Shown here: positions 52,724 to 63,285 of the stretch, in pieces | Layout of the letters: each line of letters begins with the position of its first letter | How positions within the stretch are numbered: position 1 is the stretch's first letter | From: Oscillospiraceae bacterium | Lineage (GTDB): Bacteria; Bacillota; Clostridia; Oscillospirales; Oscillospiraceae | DNA: 64,000 nt | Reading direction: 5' to 3' | Assembly (NCBI GenBank): GCA_017550645.1 | Contig: JAFZOI010000036.1 | Location: 186,001 to 250,000, forward strand | Notes under the pieces: generated by a model | Databases searched by the model: none | Seen by the model: the letters and a program-made list of their open reading frames with translations, nothing else | What the model was told of the DNA's origin: nothing | Made by a program: the position numbers and the translations under genes

Positions 52724-53656
52724 TCAGACGGCAAGCCCCTCCGTCTCGCCGAAGCCGAGCATGACGTTCATGCACTGGACGGCCGAGCCGGAGGCTCCCT
52801 TGCCGAGATTGTCGAATCTGGAAATGAGCAGGATGCGCTCTTCGTTGCCGCGGACGGTTATCTCCATGGCGTCGCTTCCGGAGAGACCGCCGCCGGAGAG
52901 GAACCCGTCCTCGTCCGCGCCGTCAACGAACGTCACGACCGGGCCCTTGTAGAGCTCGGCGTAGACGGCCTTGATATCGTCTATCCCCTTCCCGGGAGCG
53001 AGCTGGGACGCGAATACCGGGACGGTCGTCATCATGCCCGCGTAGTAATCCGAGACTATCGGGCAGAAGACGGGCTCATTTTCAAGTCCGCAGACGGCCT
53101 TCATCTCGGGCAGGTGCTTGTGCTTCTGGGTGAGGCCGTACTGCCTCGGCGCGTCGAGCAGGACGTCCCGCTCCGCGGCCTCGTAGCCCGCGATCATCTT
53201 CTTGCCGCCGCCGCTGTAGCCCGTCACGCTGTGACAGGTCAGCAGAGCCGACGCGGGCAGGACGCCCGCCGCGACGAGCGGGTATACCAGCGAGATGAAG
53301 CCGGAGGCGTGACAGCCGGGATTGGCGACGCGCTTTGCGTTTTTTATGGCCTCGCGGCGCTCCGGCGAGAGCTCGGGAAAGCCGTAGGTCCAGCCGGGGG
53401 CCGTCCTGTGCGCCGTCGAGCAGTCTATTATGCGCACGGCGGGGTTCGTCGTCAATGCGGCGGCCTCGCGGGCGGCGTCGTCCGGCAGGCAGAGGATAGC
53501 CAGATCGCAGGAATTGAGCGCGTCCGCCCTCGCTGCGGCGCTCTTGCGCTCGGCCTCGGGCAGCTTTATGAGCTCTATGTCCGCGCGGCCGGCGAGCCGC
53601 TCATGTATCCGGAGGCCGGTCGTGCCCTCCGCGCCGTCTATGAAAACCTTGTACAT
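52724..53656 (-). CDS. argC: N-acetyl-gamma-glutamyl-phosphate reductase (type 2, short form)
   Basis: ArgC reduces acetylglutamyl-phosphate to the semialdehyde with NADPH. This 310-residue protein is the short type 2 form, about 30 residues less than type 1. It has the NADP start V-F-I-D-G-A-E-G-T-T-G, the D-C-S-T-A-H-R block near 92, and the catalytic Cys in A-N-P-G-C-H-A-S-G-F near 122. G-Y-S-G-G-G-K-K lies near 150. It starts two bases after argH and is followed by argJ after 28 bases. Confidence 0.95.
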   Translation of the reverse strand: MYKVFIDGAEGTTGLRIHERLAGRADIELIKLPEAERKSAAARADALNSCDLAILCLPDDAAREAAALTTNPAVRIIDCSTAHRTAPGWTYGFPELSPERREAIKNAKRVANPGCHASGFISLVYPLVAAGVLPASALLTCHSVTGYSGGGKKMIAGYEAAERDVLLDAPRQYGLTQKHKHLPEMKAVCGLENEPVFCPIVSDYYAGMMTTVPVFASQLAPGKGIDDIKAVYAELYKGPVVTFVDGADEDGFLSGGGLSGSDAMEITVRGNEERILLISRFDNLGKGASGSAVQCMNVMLGFGETEGLAV

Positions 53657-53658
53657 GT

Positions 53659-55038
<1,380 letters not shown>

Positions 55039-55066
55039 GTCTTCCTCCTGATACGCTATACTGCGT

Positions 55067-56284
<1,218 letters not shown>

Positions 56285-56328
56285 TGCAAAAGCCTCCGCT
56301 TAAAGATTCTTTTAATGATATGTACAGC

Positions 56329-56385
56329 ATTATACTCCTGCTTTGCGATTTGTCAATAATTATTCAGCAAATATTGAATATTTGT
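56329..56385 (-). promoter_or_regulatory. Consensus argG-operon promoter with an adjoining palindromic operator candidate
   Basis: On the minus strand a perfect TTGACA (56356-56351) and TATAAT (56334-56329) are 16 bases apart. Immediately upstream lies a perfect 17-base palindrome, 56368-56384 (8-bp arms around one base), and a nested TATTCA-N8-TGAATA (56361-56380). An AT-rich palindrome at an arginine-operon promoter suggests an ArgR/AhrC box, but its arms are in the opposite order to the usual TGAAT-N-ATTCA form, so the regulator is uncertain. The rest of the 401-base gap to 56686 holds an AT-rich patch, a GC-rich stretch near 56448-56505 and the next promoter. Confidence 0.7.
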
Positions 56386-56544
56386 TGGATTTGTTTAATT
56401 TCTCACATGTTTTTGACGGTTTTGTCGCATATTCATACATTTTCGCGCCGTTTCGCGCCCGAACCGGCGCCCGGCCGGACGCAGGCGTGACGCGGAGCGG
56501 CCCGCGTATTACACTTAAGCAATTGAAGAATGGCAAAATGGCAC

Positions 56545-56573
56545 TTGAAAGACGGCGGATTTTGTGATATGTT
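56545..56573 (+). promoter_or_regulatory. Promoter of the CoA-transferase genes
   Basis: TTGAAA (56545-56550) and TATGTT (56568-56573) are 17 bases apart. The leader to the ATG at 56686 is about 105 bases; it shows a weak hairpin but no known riboswitch pattern. Confidence 0.6.
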
Positions 56574-56685
56574 ACATAAGTATCATGCGTATTATACGCT
56601 GGGAACGGCATGTGCCTGCCGCAGCCGCACCGAGCATGGGCAGGATATGAAATAATATTCCACCACTTTTTAAGGAGGATACCAA

Positions 56686-57378
56686 ATGGCAAAAATAATC
56701 TCTGTTGAAGAAGCCATTGACATGATCCCCGACGGCGCTTCGATAATGATCGGAGGCTTCATGGGCTGTGGCAACCCGCACAAGCTGGTCGACGCTCTGG
56801 CCAAGAGCGGCAAAGGCAACTTCACCCTCTTCTGCAACGACGGCGCAATGCCTGTCGGCCCCTGCGGCGAGGAATACTACGGCGTGGCGAAGCTCATCCA
56901 CAATAAGCAGATCAAGAAGATGTACGCGACCCACGTCGGCCTCAACCCCGAGATCGCCGAGCAGAGCAACTCCGGCGAGCTCGAGCTCATCCTCACCCCT
57001 CAGGGCTCTTACGTCGAGATGATCCGCGCCGGCGGCGCGGGCCTCGGAGCCGTCATCACCCCGACCGGCGTCGGCACCATAGTCGAGGACTATGAGCACG
57101 TCATCGGCCGCATGGAGATCGAGGGCAAGACCTACCTCATCGAGAGACCCTACCGCGCGGACTTCGCGCTCATCGCCGGATACAAGATCGATAAGGCCGG
57201 CAACATCTGGTATAAGGGCACGACGCGCTGCTTCAGCGTCGCGATGGCCACCGCGGCCGACATCGTCATCGCCGAGGCGGACAACCTCGTCGAGATCGGT
57301 GAGATCGAGCCCGAAGACGTCGTCACCCCGGGCGTCTACGTCAAGTACATCGTCGAAGGAGGAATTGAAAATGGATAA
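56686..57378 (+). CDS. CoA-transferase subunit A (acetate/butyrate:acetoacetate type)
   Basis: Family I CoA-transferases move CoA between acyl-CoA and a free acid through a glutamyl-CoA intermediate. The 230-residue alpha subunit has the family pattern I-P-D-G-A-S-I-M-I-G-G-F near residue 14, G-M-or-G-C-G-N-P-H, and P-T-G-V-G-T near 127. The T-Y-L-I-E-R-P-Y-R-A-D-F-A-L segment lies near 150, where subunit A enzymes have their conserved glutamate and Arg. In Clostridia such pairs make butyrate or acetate or degrade acetoacetate; the acid cannot be assigned here. It starts behind a strong AAGGAGG site and overlaps subunit B by eight bases. Confidence 0.92.
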   Translation: MAKIISVEEAIDMIPDGASIMIGGFMGCGNPHKLVDALAKSGKGNFTLFCNDGAMPVGPCGEEYYGVAKLIHNKQIKKMYATHVGLNPEIAEQSNSGELELILTPQGSYVEMIRAGGAGLGAVITPTGVGTIVEDYEHVIGRMEIEGKTYLIERPYRADFALIAGYKIDKAGNIWYKGTTRCFSVAMATAADIVIAEADNLVEIGEIEPEDVVTPGVYVKYIVEGGIENG

Positions 57379-58027
57379 GGAAGAAATAAAGAGCTTTATA
57401 GCCAAGCGCGTCGCCAAGGAGATGCACGACGGAGACGTCGTCAATCTCGGCATAGGCCTCCCCACGCTCATCCCGCAGTTCCTTCCCCCCGATATCCACG
57501 TCATAATCCAGGTCGAGAACGGCGTCATCGGCACGGGTACCGTCACCGATGAGAACATCATCCCGCACCACGCCGTCGACTCCAGCGGCGTCCCCACCGT
57601 CGCCGCTCCGCACGGCTGCTACATCGACTCGAACACCTCCTTCTCCCTCATCCGCGGCGGTCACGTCGACTGCACCGTTCTCGGCTCGCTCGAGGTCGAC
57701 GAGAAGGGCAGCCTCGCCAACTGGATAATCCCCGGCAAGAAGGTGCCCGGCATGGGCGGCGCGATGGACCTCGTCGTCGGCGCGAAGAAGGTCATAGTCG
57801 CCATGGAGCACACCAACAAGGGCAAGCCCAAGATCCTCAAGAAGTGCACCCTTCCCCTCACCGCCGTCGAGGCCGTCGACCTGATCGTCACCGAGATGGG
57901 CGTCATGGAGATCACTCCCGAGGGCATACTCCTCACCGAGTACAACCCCGAGTTCACCCTTGAGCAGATCCAGGCCGCCACCGAGGCTCAGCTCATCATC
58001 AGCCCGAACCTCAAGCCCATGTGCTGA
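57371..58027 (+). CDS. CoA-transferase subunit B
   Basis: The beta subunit supplies the catalytic glutamate. The 218-residue protein shows V-N-L-G-I-G-L-P-T near residue 26 and the active-site block Q-V-E-N-G-V-I-G-T-G near 47 with the Glu in E-N-G. M-G-G-A-M-D-L-V lies near 128, and T-E-M-G-V-M-E-I-T near 178. The ATG at 57371 follows GGAGGAA; a longer upstream frame lies inside subunit A and is a shadow. Together with subunit A it forms one two-gene transcript ended by a strong terminator. Confidence 0.93.
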   Translation: MDKEEIKSFIAKRVAKEMHDGDVVNLGIGLPTLIPQFLPPDIHVIIQVENGVIGTGTVTDENIIPHHAVDSSGVPTVAAPHGCYIDSNTSFSLIRGGHVDCTVLGSLEVDEKGSLANWIIPGKKVPGMGGAMDLVVGAKKVIVAMEHTNKGKPKILKKCTLPLTAVEAVDLIVTEMGVMEITPEGILLTEYNPEFTLEQIQAATEAQLIISPNLKPMC

Positions 58028-58047
58028 AGCTCAAAACAGCATAATAA

Positions 58048-58084
58048 AGCGGACCGCTGAAATTCAGCGGTCCGCTTCTTTTTG
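58048..58084 (+). terminator. Rho-independent terminator after the CoA-transferase genes
   Basis: A perfect 14-bp palindrome (58048-58061 with 58063-58076) is followed by TCTTTTTG. It also serves the convergent glycyl radical enzyme gene, whose stop is at 58089. Confidence 0.88.
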
Positions 58085-58088
58085 TCTT

Positions 58089-60524
58089 TTACATCTGGAG
58101 CTCCGTGCGGCGGATGAGGTCGCGCTGGCCCTCGATATGCAGCTCGACGAAATAGGCCGAAAAGCCCGCGACGCGGACGATGAGGTCCTTGTATTCGTCG
58201 GGGCGCTCCATGGCGGCCTTGAGCGTCTCTGTGCCGATGACGTTTATCTGCATCTCCATGCCGCCCATCGAGAAGTACGTCTTCATAAGCTGCGAAAGCT
58301 TGACGACGCCGTCCTCCCCGTTCATGCAGGAGGGCGAGAACTTCATGTTGAAGAGCGTCCCGTTCGGGTAGTCCGTCTGGACTATGGTCGAGACAGAGTG
58401 CAGTATGGCGGTCGGGCCGGAGGTGTCCATGCCCTGCACGGCGGAGATGCCGTCCGAGAGCGGCTCGCCGCGGCGGCGGCCGTCGGGCGTGGCTATGGTC
58501 ATGCGGCCGAAAATGACGTTGGTCGTGACGGGGTACAGCCCCGCGGAAAAGCGCCCGCGCGGGCCGGTCACGGCGTTGACCTCGTCGGCGAAGACCTTGG
58601 CGGCCCAAGCGGCGTACTTGTCCGCCTCGGGATCGCCGTTGCCGTAGTGCGGAGCCTCGTTGACGATGTAGTCGTGCAGGTCCTCGTAGCCCTCCCAGTT
58701 TTTAAGGAGCGCGTCGAGAAGCTCCGCGCCGGTGCAGCGCTTGGTGTCGTAGACAAGATGCTTTATCATCTGCAGGCTGTCCGCGACGTTGCCTATGGCG
58801 ATGCCCGCGATGCCGGTGGAGTTATATTTCGCGCCGCCGTACATGACGTCCATGCCCTTTTCCATGCAGCCCTCTATCGTGCAGGACGCGAGCGGGAGCG
58901 GCAGGTTCTCGCGGGCTACGTACTCGAAGCAGTTGATGCAGTTGGCGTGCCAGCGCACGAAGAATTTGACCTGCTTTTTATAGGCTTCGAGCACGTCGTC
59001 AAAGGTCTTCATGTCGCCGAGGTAGCCCGTCTCGAGCCCGACGGGGACCTCTGAGGGCGGCTGGCCGTAGCGCCCGGGCATGGGATTGATGCCGTTGTTT
59101 ATCGCGAGGACGAGGGCGTTGGCCATGTTCCAGTAGCTCTCCGTCCCCGTTCCGCCGCAGGCGGGCCACTCGTCGCCGCAGCCGGAGGGCTCGACGCAGC
59201 CGATGAGCGTATAGTTGCGCGCGCTCTCGAGCGAGAGGCCGCGGCTCATCAGCGCGGGGATGATGACGTCGTCGTTTTCGAAGGTCGGGACGCCGCCGGC
59301 GCGCTTGGTCGTCTCGATGGCGGCCTCCCAGAGCTCGGGCGGGGTGTTTTTGTGTATCCTCAGCGCCTGCGGGGGATCGTGCAGGAGCAGGCGGCCGGAG
59401 GCCTGCAGCATCATGAAGGTCACGGCGTTGGAGGCGTCGTTGCCGTCCTTGTCCACGCCGCCCATGGTCATGAGCTGGCCGGAGGTATAGCCGGGGTTGG
59501 ACTGCGTCGCGCCGTAGCTCCAGGGCTTGTTCATCTCGGCGACCTTGAGATAGAGAAGGTCCATGATCTCCTGCGCGTACTCGGGCGTTATGCGCCCGGC
59601 GGCGATATCCGCCTCGTAGTACTCGCCGAGGTACTGGTCGACGCGGCCGAAGCTTATCCCGTGCATGCAGGCGTCGAGGCACATGGCCGTCTGGTACATG
59701 AACATGGTCTGCGCGGCCTCGTAGAACGTCCGGCAGGGCTTCTCGACGCACCACGAAAGCCCGTCGGCCATCATCTCGAGCTCTGCCTTCCGCGCGGGGT
59801 CTTTTTCCGCGGCGGCCTTCTCCGCGGCGAGCGCGGCGTAGCGCTTAGTCAGCGTTATGATGCCCTCGCAGACGATGGAGACGGCTCTGTAGAAGTTGTA
59901 CTGATTGACGCTGGTCCCGTAGATGCCGTTATCCTCGAGGGCCTTCATCTTCGCCAGCGCCTCCTCGCGGATGGCGCCGAAGCCCTTTTTCATGGCGACT
60001 TTATAGCCCGCGCAGAAATGCCCGACGGGGCTCTGCGTATTGTCGGAGGCTCCGAACATGCTGACGCCGTTGCGCGTATGGGGCATGAAGCCGTCCGGCA
60101 TGGCGGCGTCGGTCTTGGCCGACTGGCACTCGTGCTGCCAGAAGCCTATCGTGTCGAGGACGTACTTTCTGTCCTCCTCGGAGATGATGTAGGGGTCTAT
60201 CTCGCGCGTCGAGATGTACCTGCTCTCGATCTCGTCCCTGAGCCAATTGACGCTGTTTTCCGGGTAAAGGGCGGCGGCGCGGTATTTGGCGGACTGCGCG
60301 CCGACGATGACTTCCCCGTCGTCTATGCGCACGGGGATATTCGACAGGATGTGCCGCAGGCATTTGGCCCTGCGGAGTATGCCCGTCTGCTTTGCGTTCT
60401 CGGGGTCGGTATAGTACTCGGTTATGAGCTTATAGCGCGCGATGCATATCTCGGGCTTTGTCTCCCTGTATTTTTTGCGCATCGCCGCCACGCGAACGGA
60501 TATGGGTCTGAGCTGATATGCCAT
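58089..60524 (-). CDS. Glycyl radical enzyme of the glycerol-dehydratase/HypD/CutC superfamily, substrate unknown
   Basis: Glycyl radical enzymes perform radical dehydrations, lyase or decarboxylation reactions under anaerobic conditions after an activase installs a radical on a C-terminal Gly. The 811-residue protein has the active-site thiyl Cys443 and Glu445 in G-C-V-E-P, and the glycyl-radical loop V-R-V-A-G-F-S-A (Gly787). The stretch after the active-site motif, S-G-C-G-D-E-W-P-A-C-G-G-T-G, contains two extra Cys (449, 456) and differs from the HypD and CutC patterns I know. No radical SAM activase gene is present in the window. The gene has an AGGAAGG site and an 811-residue length typical of the family. 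Confidence 0.9.
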   Translation of the reverse strand: MAYQLRPISVRVAAMRKKYRETKPEICIARYKLITEYYTDPENAKQTGILRRAKCLRHILSNIPVRIDDGEVIVGAQSAKYRAAALYPENSVNWLRDEIESRYISTREIDPYIISEEDRKYVLDTIGFWQHECQSAKTDAAMPDGFMPHTRNGVSMFGASDNTQSPVGHFCAGYKVAMKKGFGAIREEALAKMKALEDNGIYGTSVNQYNFYRAVSIVCEGIITLTKRYAALAAEKAAAEKDPARKAELEMMADGLSWCVEKPCRTFYEAAQTMFMYQTAMCLDACMHGISFGRVDQYLGEYYEADIAAGRITPEYAQEIMDLLYLKVAEMNKPWSYGATQSNPGYTSGQLMTMGGVDKDGNDASNAVTFMMLQASGRLLLHDPPQALRIHKNTPPELWEAAIETTKRAGGVPTFENDDVIIPALMSRGLSLESARNYTLIGCVEPSGCGDEWPACGGTGTESYWNMANALVLAINNGINPMPGRYGQPPSEVPVGLETGYLGDMKTFDDVLEAYKKQVKFFVRWHANCINCFEYVARENLPLPLASCTIEGCMEKGMDVMYGGAKYNSTGIAGIAIGNVADSLQMIKHLVYDTKRCTGAELLDALLKNWEGYEDLHDYIVNEAPHYGNGDPEADKYAAWAAKVFADEVNAVTGPRGRFSAGLYPVTTNVIFGRMTIATPDGRRRGEPLSDGISAVQGMDTSGPTAILHSVSTIVQTDYPNGTLFNMKFSPSCMNGEDGVVKLSQLMKTYFSMGGMEMQINVIGTETLKAAMERPDEYKDLIVRVAGFSAYFVELHIEGQRDLIRRTELQM

Positions 60525-60574
60525 TTTCCTTCCTCCCTGCCGCGATCTGATTTCCTTCCTTTGTTTTTTCCTTC

Positions 60575-60814
60575 CTATATTTCCTTATACATCGCGGGAG
60601 CGTCGTCCTTGCGCGCGTTTTCCGCAACGGAGACGACCTCCACCTTAGCCTTCCTCTGTCCGAGCGTGAGCTCGATGACGTCGCCGGGCTTTATCTCCAG
60701 GGACGCCCGCGCCGTCCTTCCGTTGACGCTGACGAGGCCCGCGTCGCAGGCTTCGTTGGCGACCGTGCGCCGCTTGATGAGGCGCGAGACCTTCAGATAC
60801 TTATCCAGCCTCAT
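60575..60814 (-). CDS. S4-domain RNA-binding protein (RqcP/YabO-like)
   Basis: This 79-residue protein is one S4 domain: R-L-D-K-Y-L-K-V-S-R-L-I-K-R-R-T at the start, then N-E-A-C-D-A-G-L-V-S-V-N-G-R-T. It ends with a second strand in L-G-Q-R-K-A-K-V-E-V. The length matches RqcP, which helps RqcH add alanine tails to stalled ribosome peptides in Bacillota; Hsp15-type proteins are a close alternative. Its ATG overlaps the end of the upstream membrane-protein gene by 14 bases, and the glycyl radical enzyme starts 50 bases downstream. Confidence 0.85.
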   Translation of the reverse strand: MRLDKYLKVSRLIKRRTVANEACDAGLVSVNGRTARASLEIKPGDVIELTLGQRKAKVEVVSVAENARKDDAPAMYKEI

Positions 60815-61349
60815 TCCCGTCCTCCTCCGTTTTTTCGTCCGTGCTCCTGAGCGGGATCCTCTTCTGGAACGAGATGAACACCGTCGTCAGCACTATCGCG
60901 AGCATGATGCAGCCTATAAAGAGCATCTCGCCCGACCTTTCGCCCTTTTTGCAGACGATGGCCGTGAAGCCTATCTCGATGAGCTCGGTCAGTATCTCGA
61001 GCCCGAGAGCGTACCACGAGGCCTTTTTCATGCGGCCGAAGCCGCGCTTATGCTGCAGAGGGGTCATCTTCCGCGCGAACGGTATCGCGTAAAAAAGGCC
61101 GGCTATGATGAAGCAAAGCGGTATCGCCAGCGCGATATACGGGATCATGACGTATATCCGCAGGACGCCCTCGGCCCCGCTCAGCCCCGCCACGACGTAC
61201 GCCGCCGCGATGAGCAGAGCGAACGCGGCGCAGGCGATGCGGATGCGGAGCACGCCGTCGTTTTCCCCGTCCACATAGAGATACGGGCCCTTGTAGTCGT
61301 ATTCTCCCGTGAGGCCCAGCTGCATATCGGAAAATTCTTCTTTTTTCAT
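60801..61349 (-). CDS. Polytopic membrane protein of unknown function
   Basis: The 182-residue protein has four or five membrane helices (about 38-58, 68-92, 112-131, 138-160) with a soluble N-terminal 35 residues and a charged C-terminal tail. No transport or catalytic motif is recognised. The ATG at 61349 follows GGAGGAGAG; the frame continues upstream, but that extension runs into the M3 peptidase gene and lacks a ribosome site. It is coupled to the S4-domain gene by a 14-base overlap and follows the M3 peptidase by 14 bases, suggesting one transcript peptidase-membrane protein-S4. Confidence 0.75.
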   Translation of the reverse strand: MKKEEFSDMQLGLTGEYDYKGPYLYVDGENDGVLRIRIACAAFALLIAAAYVVAGLSGAEGVLRIYVMIPYIALAIPLCFIIAGLFYAIPFARKMTPLQHKRGFGRMKKASWYALGLEILTELIEIGFTAIVCKKGERSGEMLFIGCIMLAIVLTTVFISFQKRIPLRSTDEKTEEDGNEAG

Positions 61350-61363
61350 ATCTCTCCTCCGGC

Positions 61364-63037
61364 TCATAGCCGACCGGCCTGCGTCAGCAGGTCCTCTGCG
61401 CTGCGGCGGACGGCGGCAAGCGTCTCCGCCTCGAAGGGCGAAGGCAGCCCCGCCAGCTTCAAAAGCCCCGAAAAAGTCTCGGTGCCCCCGGCCCGCGCAA
61501 ACGCGAGATAGGCATTCAAAGCATCCCGCCCGCCGCCGGCAAAGCCGAACGCGGCGGTCTGCGCAAGTCCGTAATCGATGTAGTAAAACGGTTCCTCGTA
61601 TATGTGGCTCTGGCGCTGCCAGTGCTTCCCGTCGCCGAAAAAAGGCGTCTTCCCGTCGAGCCGCACCCACGGCATATACTCGCCTATGAGCGCGCGCCAG
61701 ACCTCGTGCCGCTGCGCCGGCGTCAGCTCCGGGGAGTCGTAGACGGCGTGCTGGAAGGCGTCGACCATGGCGGCGTACGGGATGAGACAGACGGCCGATT
61801 CCATGTGCGTGGCTCTGTATCTTCGCGCGTCAGCTCCGAAAAACAGCTCCGCGCGCGGCATGGCGAGAAGCTCCATCGCCATGGCGCAGGTCTCCTGCGC
61901 CTCCATCGTCGGCAGGCGCAGAGCCTCCGGCCTTATATCCCTCGCGCACCACGTCGCGAAGGCGTGCCCGAGCTCGTGCGTGAGCGTCGTCACGTCGGCT
62001 CCCGTGCCCGTCAGATCGGCAAATACGAACGGCGTCCCGAATTCGGGGAGCTGCGCGCAGAAGCCTCCGCCGGATTTTTTCGCGCCCGCGTCTATGTCGA
62101 ACGCGCCCGCCGTGAGCAGGCAGTCTGCAAACTCCGCCGTCTCCGGCGAGAGCTCTCGCAGCATCGTCAGCGCCGCGTCCCGCATCTTACCGGGCTCGGC
62201 GAGGGGGTCGCCCTCCGGGTCGCGCGGGAGCGTGTCGGCAAAGTCGAGCGGGTACCTCAGCCCCGCCTCGGCGGCTTTGCGCTTATACAGCGCCTCCGCC
62301 AGCGGGACGAGCTCGCGCCTCGCAGCCTCGCGGAAGCTCTCCGCCTCCTCCCTGCCGAAGCAGCGCTCCATGCGCAGGTAAGCGAGGTCGGTGTAGCTTT
62401 TGAAGCCCAGCTTTTCCGCCTCCTCCGAACGGAGGGAGACGAGCTTGTCGAATATATCGTCGAACTTTTTCCCGTTTTTATCAAAGAAGGAGCCGACGGC
62501 GCGCCATGCCTCGTGCCTGCGCTCCGCGTCCGCCTCCTCGGCTATCGGAGCCGTCTGCGGAAGCGACAGCGTCTCGCCGAAGAGCTCTATCCGGGCTCCG
62601 TAGAGCACGTCGCAGTATTTGGCGGCGAGGGCGTTTTCCCTGCGTATCAGAGCCTCGGTCTTTTCGGAGAACGAGGCGGCCTCGGCCTCGAGGCGCTTTA
62701 TGAATATATCCCCGAACCTTTCCGCGAGCTCGCCCTTGAGCGGCGAAGCGAGCACGGCGCGGGTCAGCGCAAGGCGGGCCTTTTCCTCGCGCGGGAGGGC
62801 CTTTTCGAAAAAGCGCGCCTCCTCGCGGTAAAAATCGTCGCCCGTGTCGAGAGCCTGCCGCACAGCGGCGACGGACCATGCGGTATCGAAACGCCTCACG
62901 TCGGCGTCGGCGCCCGCGATGGCGGCAGCGGCCTCCTCGACGTCTTTCGCGCGGGCCAGCCGCGAGGCGTGAGCGCGCATGGCGGCCGCGTAAGCCCGCA
63001 TGTCCGGGCGGTCGTACGGGATATCCGAAAACTTCAT
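61364..63037 (-). CDS. M3-family oligoendopeptidase (PepF/thimet type)
   Basis: This 557-residue cytoplasmic zinc peptidase cleaves short peptides. The zinc motif H-E-L-G-H lies near residue 355, with the third ligand Glu about 25 residues later in M-E-A-Q-E-T. The pattern Y-Y-I-D-Y-G-L-A near residue 505 is typical of M3 enzymes. The ATG at 63037 was chosen because CGGAGGA lies about eight bases ahead; an upstream in-frame start at 63130 has no ribosome site and sits before the predicted promoter. It is the first gene of the M3/membrane/S4 unit. Confidence 0.93.
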   Translation of the reverse strand: MKFSDIPYDRPDMRAYAAAMRAHASRLARAKDVEEAAAAIAGADADVRRFDTAWSVAAVRQALDTGDDFYREEARFFEKALPREEKARLALTRAVLASPLKGELAERFGDIFIKRLEAEAASFSEKTEALIRRENALAAKYCDVLYGARIELFGETLSLPQTAPIAEEADAERRHEAWRAVGSFFDKNGKKFDDIFDKLVSLRSEEAEKLGFKSYTDLAYLRMERCFGREEAESFREAARRELVPLAEALYKRKAAEAGLRYPLDFADTLPRDPEGDPLAEPGKMRDAALTMLRELSPETAEFADCLLTAGAFDIDAGAKKSGGGFCAQLPEFGTPFVFADLTGTGADVTTLTHELGHAFATWCARDIRPEALRLPTMEAQETCAMAMELLAMPRAELFFGADARRYRATHMESAVCLIPYAAMVDAFQHAVYDSPELTPAQRHEVWRALIGEYMPWVRLDGKTPFFGDGKHWQRQSHIYEEPFYYIDYGLAQTAAFGFAGGGRDALNAYLAFARAGGTETFSGLLKLAGLPSPFEAETLAAVRRSAEDLLTQAGRL

Positions 63038-63074
63038 CGCGTTCCTCCGCGAAGCGTAGATTAATTTAGGATAT

Positions 63075-63103
63075 ATTATCCTCTTTTTGGAGTGCGCCGT
63101 CAA
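63075..63103 (-). promoter_or_regulatory. Promoter of the M3 peptidase gene
   Basis: TTGACG (63103-63098) and GATAAT (63080-63075) on the minus strand are 17 bases apart; the ATG at 63037 is 38 bases downstream of the -10. Confidence 0.75.
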
Positions 63104-63185
63104 GCGCATTTTCACTTCGCGCCGTCGCATGGCTTGTGTGCGGATTATGCATTTTCAACAAAAAAACACAAAATGTGCGAAGTCC

Positions 63186-63253
63186 TTGCAAAAGCAGCGA
63201 ATATGTAGTAAAATCCAGATATGATTTTTTGAATGCGGTGAAAGTCCGCATTC
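63186..63253 (+). promoter_or_regulatory. Promoter and leader hairpin of the BMP-family lipoprotein gene
   Basis: TTGCAA (63186-63191) and TAAAAT (63209-63214) are 17 bases apart. The short leader has an 8-bp perfect hairpin (63231-63238 with 63246-63253), 32 bases before the ATG. The hairpin may stabilise the transcript or set its regulation. Confidence 0.6.
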
Positions 63254-63285
63254 AACATTTTTATTAAACAGAAGGGGTACAATCG

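Noticed and set aside
56386-56544. Possible RNA gene between argG and the CoA-transferase genes
   Set aside because: AT-rich then GC-rich sequence without a clover-leaf, a strong long stem or a terminator; only promoter elements are supported.
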